Source: CAYLPJ01 sp964385465
GTDB taxonomy: Bacteria; Planctomycetota; Phycisphaerae; SM23-33
Direction: 5' to 3'
Assembly (NCBI GenBank): GCA_964385465.1
Contig: CAYLPJ010000032.1
Span: 1 to 64,000, forward strand
DNA length: 64,000 nucleotides
This document shows positions 53,022-62,731 of this stretch, piece after piece. The position numbers and the translations under genes were made by a program. How positions within the stretch are numbered: position 1 is the first letter of the stretch; each line of letters starts with the position of its first letter. The notes below the pieces were generated by a model that had not been told where the DNA came from, did not search any database, and worked only from the letters and a program-made list of their open reading frames with translations.

Positions 53022-54107
53022 ATTCCTTCCCTTTCCATTCTCGCTTCGATCCTTCCTTTTCGCCGGCCTCTTCACACACTCCCGGCCAAGCTGAGTCGGG
53101 GCTCGGGGTGAGCGGAGCCGGCGTTGCCTGGGATGTTGCCTCACGTCTGTGTGTGCGTGGTTAGGACTTTATTATGATCCTGTTAATCCATCCGTTCTCC
53201 TTCTTGGGACCTCGCACGTGAGCCTCCATTTCTCCGAAGTTCCAAGCCCGTGAGCCGAGACAAGGCCCAGGGGTTGTTTTCTTCGAACCCGCCGCACCGT
53301 GCGGCGATTTCGAGGCCGTCATCCGGGGCGAACCATCCCGCCCGCCGAAGACGATGCGTACCGATTGGTAATCGAGTAATCCTCCGGAACCCGCACAGCC
53401 CGCAGCCGTCGCGGCCCGAACGGCAGGCCAAGGGCTGCGCCCTCGTCTGACGGACCGGACTGTACACCACAATTGTGCGGGAGGAATTCGATCTTCGTTG
53501 CGGTTTCGTTAAAGACAACACTCCGGGCGCGCCGTCCGCATTATGCAGGCCTCGTGGCACCACATACCGCAGAAACACACTCGCTCTCCTCTACTGCATC
53601 CGGCGCGCACCCTGAGCGGGGATGCGAGGCCGACTGCACCTTCGCAACCGATCTACAGATTACACTTCACTCGCCACGGGTTTGAGAGCAGGGCGAGCGG
53701 ATAGGCAGGGCCGCCCGAGCGTCTCGCCCGCTTGAGCACAAGCGGTCGGCGACCTTGCCATGCGGGCGGCATTCTCCCCCGAAACCGTTAAGACAGGATT
53801 AAGGCCATGTGACACGATCAAGATAAATGCGTTCAGAAAACATTCAGATCATGTTCGGGGCGGCGGGTCGGTGAGGGAATGGCTTAACATACTTCGGCTG
53901 TCCCCACCCGCGAATTCCGCGCAAGGTCATGCCGTCACGCGGCATGCGCCGCCTTTCCCGCCAAGGTCCCGAGGACGGGCGCCTTCCGCCGGGTCCGCCC
54001 CTGGATCCCCGTCTGCGCGCGCGACCGGCGTCGGGGACGCGCCGCAAGACGCATCGCCGACGCCGGCAAGCCCCCCCTGTGGCGTCTCTTCCCGAGCCCG
54101 GCCGGGG
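53022..54107. other. 1.1-kb intergenic region without a recognisable gene
   Basis: No frame on either strand reads like a real protein. GC content drops in several places, for example 53160-53230, 53440-53520 and 53790-53860. The first of these probably holds the promoter of the minus-strand TIGR02597-like gene, though no convincing -35/-10 pair was found. A perfect 8-bp palindrome (53290-53306) is inside. No tRNA-like T-loop or RNA gene was recognised. Confidence 0.6.
53290..53306. repeat. short perfect palindrome, possible operator
   Basis: CGCCGCAC, one central C, GTGCGGCG. It is 270 bases upstream of the TIGR02597-like gene. Too short for certainty, and the region is GC-rich. Confidence 0.25.
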
Positions 54108-55670
54108 TCAGGACGACGGGGTGGGCGCGTCCTCGGCCGGGGGCTCGGGCTGGGTCTGCGGCGCCGGGACCTTGGCGGCGTTGACCGCCGGGGCGGTGTG
54201 GAGGTCGGGCAGCCGAAGTTGACCGTCGGCGGTCACCACGTCGTAACCGATGGAGTTGTATACTTTTGCCCTGGCGGCCATCAGGCGGGCGTGGAGGAGC
54301 TTCTCGGCGGCGTACTCGTCGAGGAAGGCCATTTCCTTGACGACCACATCGCCGGCCTTGCCCTTGCCCGCCTGGACCGCCTCGGTCATGTTGTCGGCGA
54401 TCTTGCGGCAATCGGCGGTGAGGTCCCGCGCCTGGCGGAGCCTGCGAAGCGTGTAGTTGTGCTCGATCATCGCGAGGTTGAGCTGGACGAGGATCCCGGC
54501 GGCGACGGCCTGGCGGTACTTGGCCAGGTGTTCCTGGCGTTTCTTGTGGGCCTTGTAGGTGAGGATTCTGCTGGGGATGCTCAGCAGGTCCCAGCTCACG
54601 TTGAGCCCGGCGCGATACCAGTTCTGGTAGTAGAGATACTCGTTGGTATCGGCCTCGAGGCGGAGGAAGATGCCGGGGCTGGGGAACATGGAGATGAGGG
54701 TGGCCTTGGCCTCGTCGTAGGAGATCTGCTGTCGCAGGTCGCACTCGAACAGCTCGGGGCGGTTGAGCACGGCGTAGCGTTCGAGGGTCTCGACGTCGGC
54801 GTCGAACGCGCCGGGCGGCGTGTCGGCGACGGTGGCGAGGGCGAACTCGGTATGGACGGGCAGGCCCATGAGCTTGGCCAGCCGGACGCGGGCGGCGCGG
54901 GCCTTCTCGACGTACTCCTGGATGCGCATCTTCTGCTTCTTCAGCGGGTAACGCCGGGCGATGGCGACCGACTCGGAGACCTGGCGTTTCGCCAGCGCCT
55001 CGGCGATGCGGGCCAGCTCGGCGTCGATGAGCCCCTCAAGCTCCCGGGCCTTGCGGGCGACCCCCCGGAGCATGAGGCACCGCCAGTACGTCGCGGCGAC
55101 ATCCATCACCAGGTCCTGCCGGACGCGGCGTGCGCTCTGGCCCGCGATGAGCGTCCGGCTGGTTTCCTGGCGTGCCCGGTGGTAACTGACGCCGAAGTCG
55201 ACGACGTTCCAGAGCATGCCGATCCCGCCGTAGAAGCGGTCCTTCTCCTGCGAGAACGAATACTGCGACCCTCGGGCCAAGGCGCTGGTGCCGGTCTGGA
55301 GGTCCTCCGACGCGCTGGCGTTGTACCGGTTGCGGTGGTCGAAGTTCACGTCCACCGTCATCTCCGGCAGCATCTTCAGCAGCGAGGCGGTCTCCAACTC
55401 CCGCTGGATCGCCGCCTCCTGCCGGGCCAGCCAGAGGTCGGTGTTGTACTCCAGCGCCAGCTCCACCGCCCGCTCGAGCGTCACCCCGCCGACCAGCTCC
55501 GGGCGGATGGAGCGGTACAGCTCCATGTCCATCCGGGCGTTGCTGAGACGCCATTCGTTCATCATCTCCTGGTTCGGCTGCTCGCAGCCGGCCAGGCCGG
55601 CCGCGAGGGCCAGGCCGATCATCACCGTTCGTCCAATGCGTGTTCTCATGATGTTCAGTGTCCTCTTCAT
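54108..55670 (-). CDS. TolC-like outer-membrane efflux lipoprotein
   Basis: 520 residues. Lipoprotein signal with lipobox LAGC near residue 29. Two tandem outer-membrane-efflux repeats (about 60-280 and 290-490): VTLERAVELALEYNTDLWLARQEAAIQ and QNWYRAGLNVSWDLLSIPSR. Long heptad-rich helices are typical of the periplasmic tunnel. It lies downstream of the giant adhesin gene in the same orientation (69-base gap containing a hairpin). It is likely the outer-membrane exit of the region-4 secretion locus. Confidence 0.87.
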   Translation of the reverse strand: MKRTLNIMRTRIGRTVMIGLALAAGLAGCEQPNQEMMNEWRLSNARMDMELYRSIRPELVGGVTLERAVELALEYNTDLWLARQEAAIQRELETASLLKMLPEMTVDVNFDHRNRYNASASEDLQTGTSALARGSQYSFSQEKDRFYGGIGMLWNVVDFGVSYHRARQETSRTLIAGQSARRVRQDLVMDVAATYWRCLMLRGVARKARELEGLIDAELARIAEALAKRQVSESVAIARRYPLKKQKMRIQEYVEKARAARVRLAKLMGLPVHTEFALATVADTPPGAFDADVETLERYAVLNRPELFECDLRQQISYDEAKATLISMFPSPGIFLRLEADTNEYLYYQNWYRAGLNVSWDLLSIPSRILTYKAHKKRQEHLAKYRQAVAAGILVQLNLAMIEHNYTLRRLRQARDLTADCRKIADNMTEAVQAGKGKAGDVVVKEMAFLDEYAAEKLLHARLMAARAKVYNSIGYDVVTADGQLRLPDLHTAPAVNAAKVPAPQTQPEPPAEDAPTPSS

Positions 55671-55692
55671 GGTGCAGACACCTCGTGGCTTC

Positions 55693-55715
55693 GTTCGCGA
55701 TTCCGAGACGCGAAC
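55693..55715 (-). repeat. intercistronic hairpin between adhesin and TolC-like gene
   Basis: GTTCGCG (55693-55699), 9-base loop, CGCGAAC (55709-55715). It may lower transcription or protect the adhesin mRNA end. No T-run. Confidence 0.35.
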
Positions 55716-55739
55716 ACGTGTGGTTTGTGGGGATTGCGG

Positions 55740-58700
55740 TCAGGCGGCGTCGCGGGCGAGGAGGCGACGGATCAGCCCGAGCAGGCCGGCGCCGGCGGGG
55801 GCATCGCTGTCGGCCCGGGAGCCGCCGGCGTCTTCGGCGTCGTCGCCCGGGGCGGGGGGTTCGCCGGCATTGGCGTTGCCGGCGGGACTGTCGGCCTCGT
55901 TGCCCGCAGCGTCGGCGGCTCGTTCCCGAAGCTGCTCGACGACCCGCTGCATCAGGGCGTCGATGACCGCCTCGGGCGCGCCCTCGTTGGCCTCGATCAG
56001 CCGGGCGCGGACCCGGTCGATCGCCTCCCGGGCGTTCTCGGCGCCGTGGACCTCCTCGCCGATTGCCTCGACGAGCCCTTCGCCGCGGGCGTTCCAGGCC
56101 ATCTCGCCGTAGACGACGTACAGGGAGTCGGTCGTGTCGATCTCGTCGGGGGAGCTGAGCTCGTGGACGAACGTCGCCGTCGGCGGGACGCTGTCGGCGG
56201 CCACGCCGGCGAAGTAACCGCTCGCCGTGCGCCCCCCGCCGGCCATGAAGTCGTCCAACGTGGTCAACAACTCCTCGGGCGGGGCCGCGTCTGCGCCGTT
56301 GTCCCCCGCCGGCGGCTCGGGCAGGGCCGCCGGGCCGCTGTCGGCACCGGGGGCGTCGCCGTCGCCGGAACCTTCCGGCGCAACCGGCGTGGGCGGGTCC
56401 AGCTTATCCGGCTGCGGCGGGGTGTAGCCGTCGATGCTCACCGTCACGTCGGTCGTGTCCGTACCCCCCAGGCCGTCGGCCACGGCCAGCGTGAACGTCT
56501 CCGAGACGGTCTGTCCGGTGATGAGGAATTCCACCGCCTGCGATCCGGCCGCCAGCTCGTAGCGATACGTGCCGTCGGCATCGACAATCAGCGTGCCATA
56601 CGTCCCCGCCAGTTCGCCCTGCCCGTCGGCGGGCACGTCGGCGCTGTCCTCGCCGAGGTCGATGCGGGTGACGCGGAAGGTGCTCTCGGTGTCGACGTCC
56701 TCGACCGTGACGGCCCCGGCGGCTTCCTGCGGGGAGACCTCGTGGACCTCCAAGGTCTCCGACGCGGCCGTCGGGGCGTCGTTCTCGCCGGTGACGGTCA
56801 CGGTCACCGTGCCCGTGTCGTCCAGGCCCCCGCCATCGGTGACGCCCACGGTGAATGTATCCGTGACGGTCTGCCCGCCGCGGAGTTCCTGCACGGCCGT
56901 CGAGGCGTTGTCCAGCGTGTAGGACCAGTCACCGTCGGCGTCCACAGTCAGCGTGCCGTAGGACCCGTCGCCATCGGAAAGATCGAACGTGTGCGTGTCG
57001 CCGACGTCCACGCCGTCGTACGCCAGCGTGCCCGACGCCGACGTCGTCCCGTCCTCGGTCACCGTCGCCACGGTCTGATCGTCGAGAATCGGCGCGTCGT
57101 TCGCGCCCGTCACGGTCACGGTCACCGTACCCGTGTCGTCCAGGCCCCCGCCGTCGGTGACGCCCACGGTGAACGTGTCCGTGACGGTCTGCCCGCCGCG
57201 GAGTTCCTGCACGGCCGCCGAGGCGTTGTCCAGCGTGTAGGACCAGTCGCCGTCGGCGTCCACGGTCAGCGTGCCGTAGGACCCGTCGCCGTCGGAAAGG
57301 TCGAACGTGTGCGTGTCGCCGACGTCCACGCCGTCGTACGCCAGCGTGCCCGACGNNNNNNNNNNNNNNNNNNNNNNNNNNNNNNNNNNNNNNNNNNNNN
57401 NNNNNNNNNNNNNNNNNNNNNNNNNNNNNNNNNNNNNNNNNNNNNNNNNNNNNNNCCGACGTCGTCCCGTCCTCGGTCACGGTCGCCACGGTCTGGTCGT
57501 CGAGAATCGGGGCGTCGTTGGCGCCCGTGACGTTGACCGTCACCGTGGCCGTGTCGTCCAGCCCGCCGGCATCGGTGACGCGGACGGTGAACATGTCGGC
57601 AACGGTCTGCCCGCCGCGGAGCTGCTGCACGGCTGCCGAGGCGTTGTCCAGGGAGTAGCTCCAGGAGCCGTCGGCCTCGACCGTCAGCGTGCCGTAGCCT
57701 CCCGCGCCGTCGTCGACCCCGAACGTGTGCGTGTCGCCGGTGTCGGCGTCGTCGGAGGTCAGGGCGCCCGACGCGGCGGTCGCGCCATCCTCGGCCACGC
57801 CGCCCGGGACGGCGTCGTCGATGACCGGGGCGTCGTTGGCGCCGGCAACGCTGAGGGTGACCGTGGCGGTGTCCTCCAGCCCGGTGGCGTCGCGGACGGT
57901 GACGGCGAAGCTGTCGGTGACGGTCTGTCCCTCGCGAAGCTCCTGCACGGCCGCCGAGGCATTGTCCAGCGCGTAGCTCCACGAGCCGTCGGCGGCGACC
58001 GTCAGCTCGCCGTAAGCGCCCGCCACAGCCGAGCCGACGTTGCCCGTCGAGCCCTCGACGGCGTGGACGCTCGCGGTGGCGTCTCCGTTGGGGTCGGTGA
58101 TGGTCACCGTCCCGGCGGCGTCGGCGGTCGCGTCCTCTCCGACGCTGCCGGCGTCGTCGCCGGCGACGGGCGCCTGGCGGATACCGAGTTGGAAGGTGCC
58201 CGTCTCGGCTGCGGCGCCGTCCTCCCCGCCGTCGGCGAGGGAGAACCCGAAGGCGTCGCTGACGGACTCGTCGTCGACGTTGGCGTACGTGACGAGGTCG
58301 GCGTCGACGTCGGCCTGGGTGAACGTGTCTCCGACGCCCAGTTCCGTCCCGTCGCGCCGCAGCGTGCCGTGTGCCACCGCCGAGGTCACCGTGTAGGTCA
58401 GCCCGGCGGGGTCGTCGTCGACGTCCTCGGCCAGGAGGCTGCCCGTGCCGATGGTGACGGTCTGGCCCTCGGTGACGGTCGCGCCGGCGTTGGTCGTCAT
58501 CGACGGCGGGTCGTTGACGCCCTCGACCTGGATGGTTCCCGAGCCGGACGTGGCCGTCTCGCCGGCGTAGTCGCAAACGGTGACGGTGTAGGTCCGGTCG
58601 CCGGTGGCGGGATCGTCGGAGTCGTTGGAGAAGGTCACGTGCTCGATGAGGCTCTCGGCCACGGCGGCGTCGGTGCCGGCGCTGAAGACGCGGACGTTGT

Positions 58701-60435
58701 CGATGTACATCGTCGAGCCGATGACGGTCCCGCCGGTGGCGTCGTAGCTTCCGCAGAGGAAGACGAACTTGAACTGGTCGCTGGTGGCGTCGAGGGTGAT
58801 CGTCTCGGTCTGCCAGCCGCCGGTGTTGTCGCCGCGCTCGTAGAAGATCTCCGTCGTCGTGCCCGTGTTGTCGTCGATCAGGTAGCCGTAGACGTCGTAG
58901 TCGTCGCCGGAGTCCACCGCCCACCAGTCCAGGGCGATGGTGTCGCCGGTGGAGGCCTCGAAATAGTCGCTGGTGATCTCCGGCCCGTGGGCCGTGCCGA
59001 AGCCGTCCGTCGAGCCGCTGATCCGAAGCCGGAGGTAGTGCTCGCCCTCGCTGGCCTGTCCGGCGTCGTGCAGCACGTCAGCGTGCTGGTTGATCCCGCT
59101 GCCGCTGTCGCCCGGGAGGCCCGGGAAGCTCGTGTCCACCGTCCAGCCGGACGTGTTGCCCGTCTCGAAGCCGGAGTTGGTCATCGGCGTGCTCAGCAGG
59201 ATCTTGAGGTCCTGCCCGCCCTGCCCGTCGTAGGTCCCGTCGATCTCGCCGATCTTCTCCCGCCCCGAGCCGTTGCCGAGGTACACCGAGTCCCCGGTCA
59301 GCGAGATGGCCCCCTCGGCGTTGACGTCGCCGTCGCTGGCCAGCGTCAGCGAGTCGCCCGGGCCGCCGTCGGCGAGGTCGATCAGCACGTAGCCGTCTGC
59401 GAACGTGTCGCCGGTGACCGCTACCGCCCCGTCCAGCAGCACCGGGTCGCCGCCCTCGGTGAACGTGACCGTCCCGCCGACGTCGGAGACCGTCGGCAGG
59501 GCCAGGACGCCGTCGAAGCCCGCCAGCGCGGCGGCGTCGAAGTACGTCCCGGCGGCATCGATCCCGCCGACCTCCAGAAGCCAGTCGGCCTCGGGCGCGT
59601 CGGGAGCGGCGTGGCCCGTGGCGTCGTCGCTGGCGGCCACCTCCAGGCCGGTCAGGGCCTCGATCTCCGCCACCAGCGCCTCGCCGTCGGCGTTGGCGGC
59701 CAGGTCGCAGGTCAGCAGGTCCAGCCGACCGCCGGCGTCGATCCGCTCACCCAGCCCGGCCAGGAAGGCCCGCTGGGCGGCGTCGGTCCGCAGCGACTCG
59801 GCCGTGATGTGTTCGCCGTCGAGCGCGCTGAGCCGCCCGGCCCCGCCGTGGGCGGCCAGGCCGATCGAGGCGGCGGCGCGGCCGTCGAGGGCGTCGTCGA
59901 TGCGTTGGAAGACGGCCTCGGGCGTGTCGGTATGGGGGTCGTAGGTCACGCGGAGCGCCTGGTCGCCGACGGCGGCGGCGAGGTCTTCGCTGCCGGCGAG
60001 TCCGGCGTCGATCAGCAGCAGCCGGGGGCTGGCCTCAGGTCCGGCGGGGGCCGCGATGGCGACATCCGTCGCGTGGGCCAGCAAGTCCGCATCGGCGTCA
60101 TCACCCCCCCGGGCCAGCGTCTGCTCGGCGGCCCCGGCGGGATCGGTGGGGTCGGCGGCATCGGTATCGGTGGGATCGGCAGGCGCGGGGGCGTCGGCCG
60201 GGCTGTCCGCGGCGTCGGGCTGGAGGGCGTCTGCGGGCGCCAGCGCATCGTCAGCCGGTTGGGGGGCATCGGAGGCTTGCTGGGAGGCGTCGGCGGGCTC
60301 GGCGGCGTTGCCGGCTTCGGCGCCGGCGGCGTCAAGGTCCGCGACGGCAGCGACGGCGGCGGCGTCGAGCACGACCCGCTCTTCCATACGCATGAGGCAA
60401 CCGAGGGCGCTGCGGGGTTCTGGCATCGTGTGCAT
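55740..60435 (-). CDS. giant DUF4347/VCBS-repeat adhesin (contains a 100-N assembly gap)
   Basis: At least 1531 residues if the Ns are deleted; the real length is unknown. Residues 4-25 hold an LEPR-XLL-like N-terminus (MPEPRSALGCLMRMEERVVLDAA). An Ala/Asp/Pro-rich segment follows at about 35-135, then DUF4347 at about 138-300 (LLLIDAGLAGSEDLAAAVG, LLTCDLAANADGEAL). Next is a beta-domain, a MAM/lectin-like domain (about 415-585), a cadherin-like module (about 620-740), and at least five VCBS repeats of about 106 residues (DGDWSYTLDNASAAVQ). A Pro/Asp linker and a small C-terminal domain end it. No classical signal peptide and no obvious RTX nonapeptides. A second ATG lies at 60426. Confidence 0.9.
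56812..57547 (-). repeat. 318-bp near-identical tandem repeats encoding VCBS modules
   Basis: Copy A spans 56812-57129 and copy B starts at 57130, with nearly identical DNA. Copy B is split by the N run; without Ns it is exactly 318 bases, ending where the next, diverged copy begins (57548). Confidence 0.85.
57356..57455. other. assembly gap (100 Ns) in the tandem repeat
   Basis: Exactly 100 Ns. Left flank ends ...GTGCCCGACG and right flank begins CCGACGTCGTCCC; joined, they reproduce the sequence of copy A near 57040 without loss. Deleting the Ns also restores one reading frame across the gene. Confidence 0.95.
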
Positions 60436-60512
60436 TCCCGGTACTGATGGTGAACGGCTTGTTGGAATGTTCGCGTGTTGCCCCGACCCTCATGTCTCGG
60501 CGTCGCTGCCGA

Positions 60513-60540
60513 TTGCCTAGAGGCTCTATCGGGAAGGCAA
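60513..60540 (-). repeat. dyad in the spacer upstream of the adhesin gene
   Basis: Arms TTGCC (60513-60517) and GGCAA (60536-60540) flank an inner palindrome TAGAG-G-CTCTA (60518-60528). It is 78 bases upstream of the adhesin ATG, within the 151-base spacer after the M50-HlyD gene. It could be an operator or RNA-processing site. Confidence 0.3.
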
Positions 60541-60586
60541 CGTGGGGACTTTGCTCGTTTGGGAAGAATTCCCGGCTTTCAGGCCG

Positions 60587-62731
60587 TCACAGCCCGGAGT
60601 CGCGGACGACCGCCGCACGAGCCCAGCGGATCGCACGTGACAGCCGGCTGGGAACGCCGGCCGAGAGCACCAGACTGCCCGGCTGGCCAAGGCGAAGCGC
60701 GCCCGGCGGGTCGAGCAGTTCGGCCTCGACCTCGTACACGCTGTCGACCAGACGGAGGCGGCCTTCGCGTTCGGCCGTGACGGCCAGCGGTCCCCCGTAC
60801 ACGCCGGCCAGGGCCGCATCGCCCAGCGTCTCGGTCCGGGTGGGGCTCACCCGGCGGACGCGGACGCGCACTTCCCGCCCGCTGGCGCGGCACCGGAAGA
60901 TGCCTTCGACGCCCGCGGCCACCGCGGAGATCAACGTCTCGGGCACGTAGGCCCGCACGGCCGTCACCGGACCGGCAACGATCCCGCCCAACTCCTGCCG
61001 GGTCCGCACGGCCACGCCGTCCCGCAGCGTCTCGTCCCACCACGCCAGTCGCCCGGCGGCCTCTGCGCGGACGATCCGGCCGGCGCGTTCGGCCAGCAGT
61101 CGGGCGAGGTCGGCGCGGGCGCGAAGCAGGGCCTCGCGTTTCTGCGGCAGCAGCGCCCGCCCGGCCTCGCGGACGCCCAGCGCGTCGAGCTCCCGTTCGA
61201 GCCCGCGGACCTTCGTCCGCGCGAGGTCGATGCGCCCCTCCAGTTCCGCCGAGCGGATCACGCACAGCGTCTGGCCGGCCTCGACGGCCTCGCCGGGGGC
61301 TACGGCGAGGTCGGTCAGCACCCCCCCGGCCGGGCAGTAGATCACCTGCCGGGCGGCGGGCACGGACACGGCCGCGACCGCCGGCGTCCGCGAACGGGGC
61401 GCCGCCAGCCAGTATCCGAGCGCCATCGCCCCCGCGAGGGTCAGGGCAAGCCGGGGGCGCAGCGCGATCCGGCGGCGGTTTCGTGCCACGAACGCGATCT
61501 CGCGGATGACGGGTCGCAGGAAGAGCATCGCGAAGGCACCGGCACAGAAGGGCACGCCGACGGCCTTGGGCAATGTGTGGTAGATGAGAGCACATATTCC
61601 CAGGTACAGAAAGAACCTGTACACCCAGGTATAGAGACTGTAGGCGACCATGAGCCGCCGCCGTCTCGTCGACAGGTTGGGCTCGGGCGACGGCACGTCG
61701 ATGCTGAAGACCTTTCGCCGCAGCCACGCCAGCGTGAGGGCGAAGGCGCGGGGCTGGAGGTTGTCCACCCCGATCATGTCCGACAGGAGGTAGTACCCGT
61801 CGAACCGCATGGCGGGGTTCAGGTTCACCAGGACCGTGCTCAACAGCGTCACGGAGGACAGCACGAAGCAGAGGCTCCGGGCGAGCCCGGGCGGCGCGAC
61901 GGTCCAGCCGAGCAGAGCCCATCCCGCAATGACGCCCTCGGCACAGATTCCCGCGGCGGTGATCCACAATCGCCGTCGCCGGTCGCTCATCCGCCAGGAA
62001 TCGGTCACATCGCAGAACGCCAGCGGCCAGAGAAAGATGAACGCCACCCCCATTGCCGGCACGCGGTTTCCGAAGGCCTTGGCGGTGTAGGCGTGGGCCA
62101 GTTCATGGAGGGCCTTCAGCAACGCGATCGCAACGGCGTAGACCACAATTCCATGCAGCGAGAAGAACCGGGGAAATGTGTGGATGTATGCGTCGAAGCG
62201 CAGCAGCAGCCCCGCGAGCCCCAGTGCGCAGGCCACGACGGAGATCCACCGGACCACCGGCCCGGAGAGCAACCGGACCAGCGGCAACGTGCGGGCGAGA
62301 AAGGCGTCGGGATTCACCAGCGGGATGCGGAAGTAGAAATAGTGCCGGTACAGCCATCGCAGCGGCCGCACGCGGCGGCGTTGCGTTTCGGCCAGCAGGG
62401 AATCGGGATCCTTGCAGAGCGTCGTCTCGGTCAGCCCGCGGCGGGAGAGGTCCTCGCAGAAGGACCGCAACTCCTCGCGCGAGACGCGCACGGCCGTGCG
62501 GGCCTCGAGCTGGCGATGCAGGTCGCTCAGCTTCCGCGGGGTGCGCAGGCGGCGGAGGATCTCCATCTGCATCCAGTCCACGCGTTCGAAGGAAGAGTGG
62601 ACGGGATCGCGGATCATCCACACTTCCGAGCCGTCCTCCTCCTCGGGCGCGCGGTGGAATTCCAGGTCCGCGCGCAGTGCCGGGAGGATGACCTCCCCCG
62701 CCGCGGGGGGCTCGGCGGTCGCCGTCACCAT
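60587..62731 (-). CDS. PqqD-like / M50 peptidase / HlyD three-part membrane protein
   Basis: 714 residues. Residues 35-105 look like a PqqD-type winged helix (MIRDPVHSSFERVDWMQMEIL, then a LSDLHRQLEART helix). A multi-span M50 (site-2 protease) domain follows with HELAH (209-213) and NPAMRFDG (305-312), so the zinc site is intact. After more membrane helices (to about 440) come an HlyD-type lipoyl half-motif (PAGGVLTDLAVAPGEAVEAGQ, about 467-487), a coiled-coil hairpin (500-555), a second lipoyl half and a beta-barrel end. The start overlaps the GAF-HlyD stop by 7 bases. Probably an inner-membrane processor or exporter for the adhesin encoded next. Confidence 0.85.
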   Translation of the reverse strand: MVTATAEPPAAGEVILPALRADLEFHRAPEEEDGSEVWMIRDPVHSSFERVDWMQMEILRRLRTPRKLSDLHRQLEARTAVRVSREELRSFCEDLSRRGLTETTLCKDPDSLLAETQRRRVRPLRWLYRHYFYFRIPLVNPDAFLARTLPLVRLLSGPVVRWISVVACALGLAGLLLRFDAYIHTFPRFFSLHGIVVYAVAIALLKALHELAHAYTAKAFGNRVPAMGVAFIFLWPLAFCDVTDSWRMSDRRRRLWITAAGICAEGVIAGWALLGWTVAPPGLARSLCFVLSSVTLLSTVLVNLNPAMRFDGYYLLSDMIGVDNLQPRAFALTLAWLRRKVFSIDVPSPEPNLSTRRRRLMVAYSLYTWVYRFFLYLGICALIYHTLPKAVGVPFCAGAFAMLFLRPVIREIAFVARNRRRIALRPRLALTLAGAMALGYWLAAPRSRTPAVAAVSVPAARQVIYCPAGGVLTDLAVAPGEAVEAGQTLCVIRSAELEGRIDLARTKVRGLERELDALGVREAGRALLPQKREALLRARADLARLLAERAGRIVRAEAAGRLAWWDETLRDGVAVRTRQELGGIVAGPVTAVRAYVPETLISAVAAGVEGIFRCRASGREVRVRVRRVSPTRTETLGDAALAGVYGGPLAVTAEREGRLRLVDSVYEVEAELLDPPGALRLGQPGSLVLSAGVPSRLSRAIRWARAAVVRDSGL

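Noticed and set aside
53101..53230. Minus-strand promoter TTAACA with a TAACCA or CATAAT -10
   Set aside because: Either the spacer is wrong (4 bases) or the -10 matches poorly; only the general AT-richness is noted.
53270..53300. tRNA-like T-loop (GGTTCGAA on the minus strand)
   Set aside because: No matching T-stem, acceptor or anticodon arms around it.
56812..57547. CRISPR-like or insertion-sequence repeat
   Set aside because: The 318-bp repeats are in frame, encode VCBS modules and lack short-repeat/spacer structure or transposase genes.
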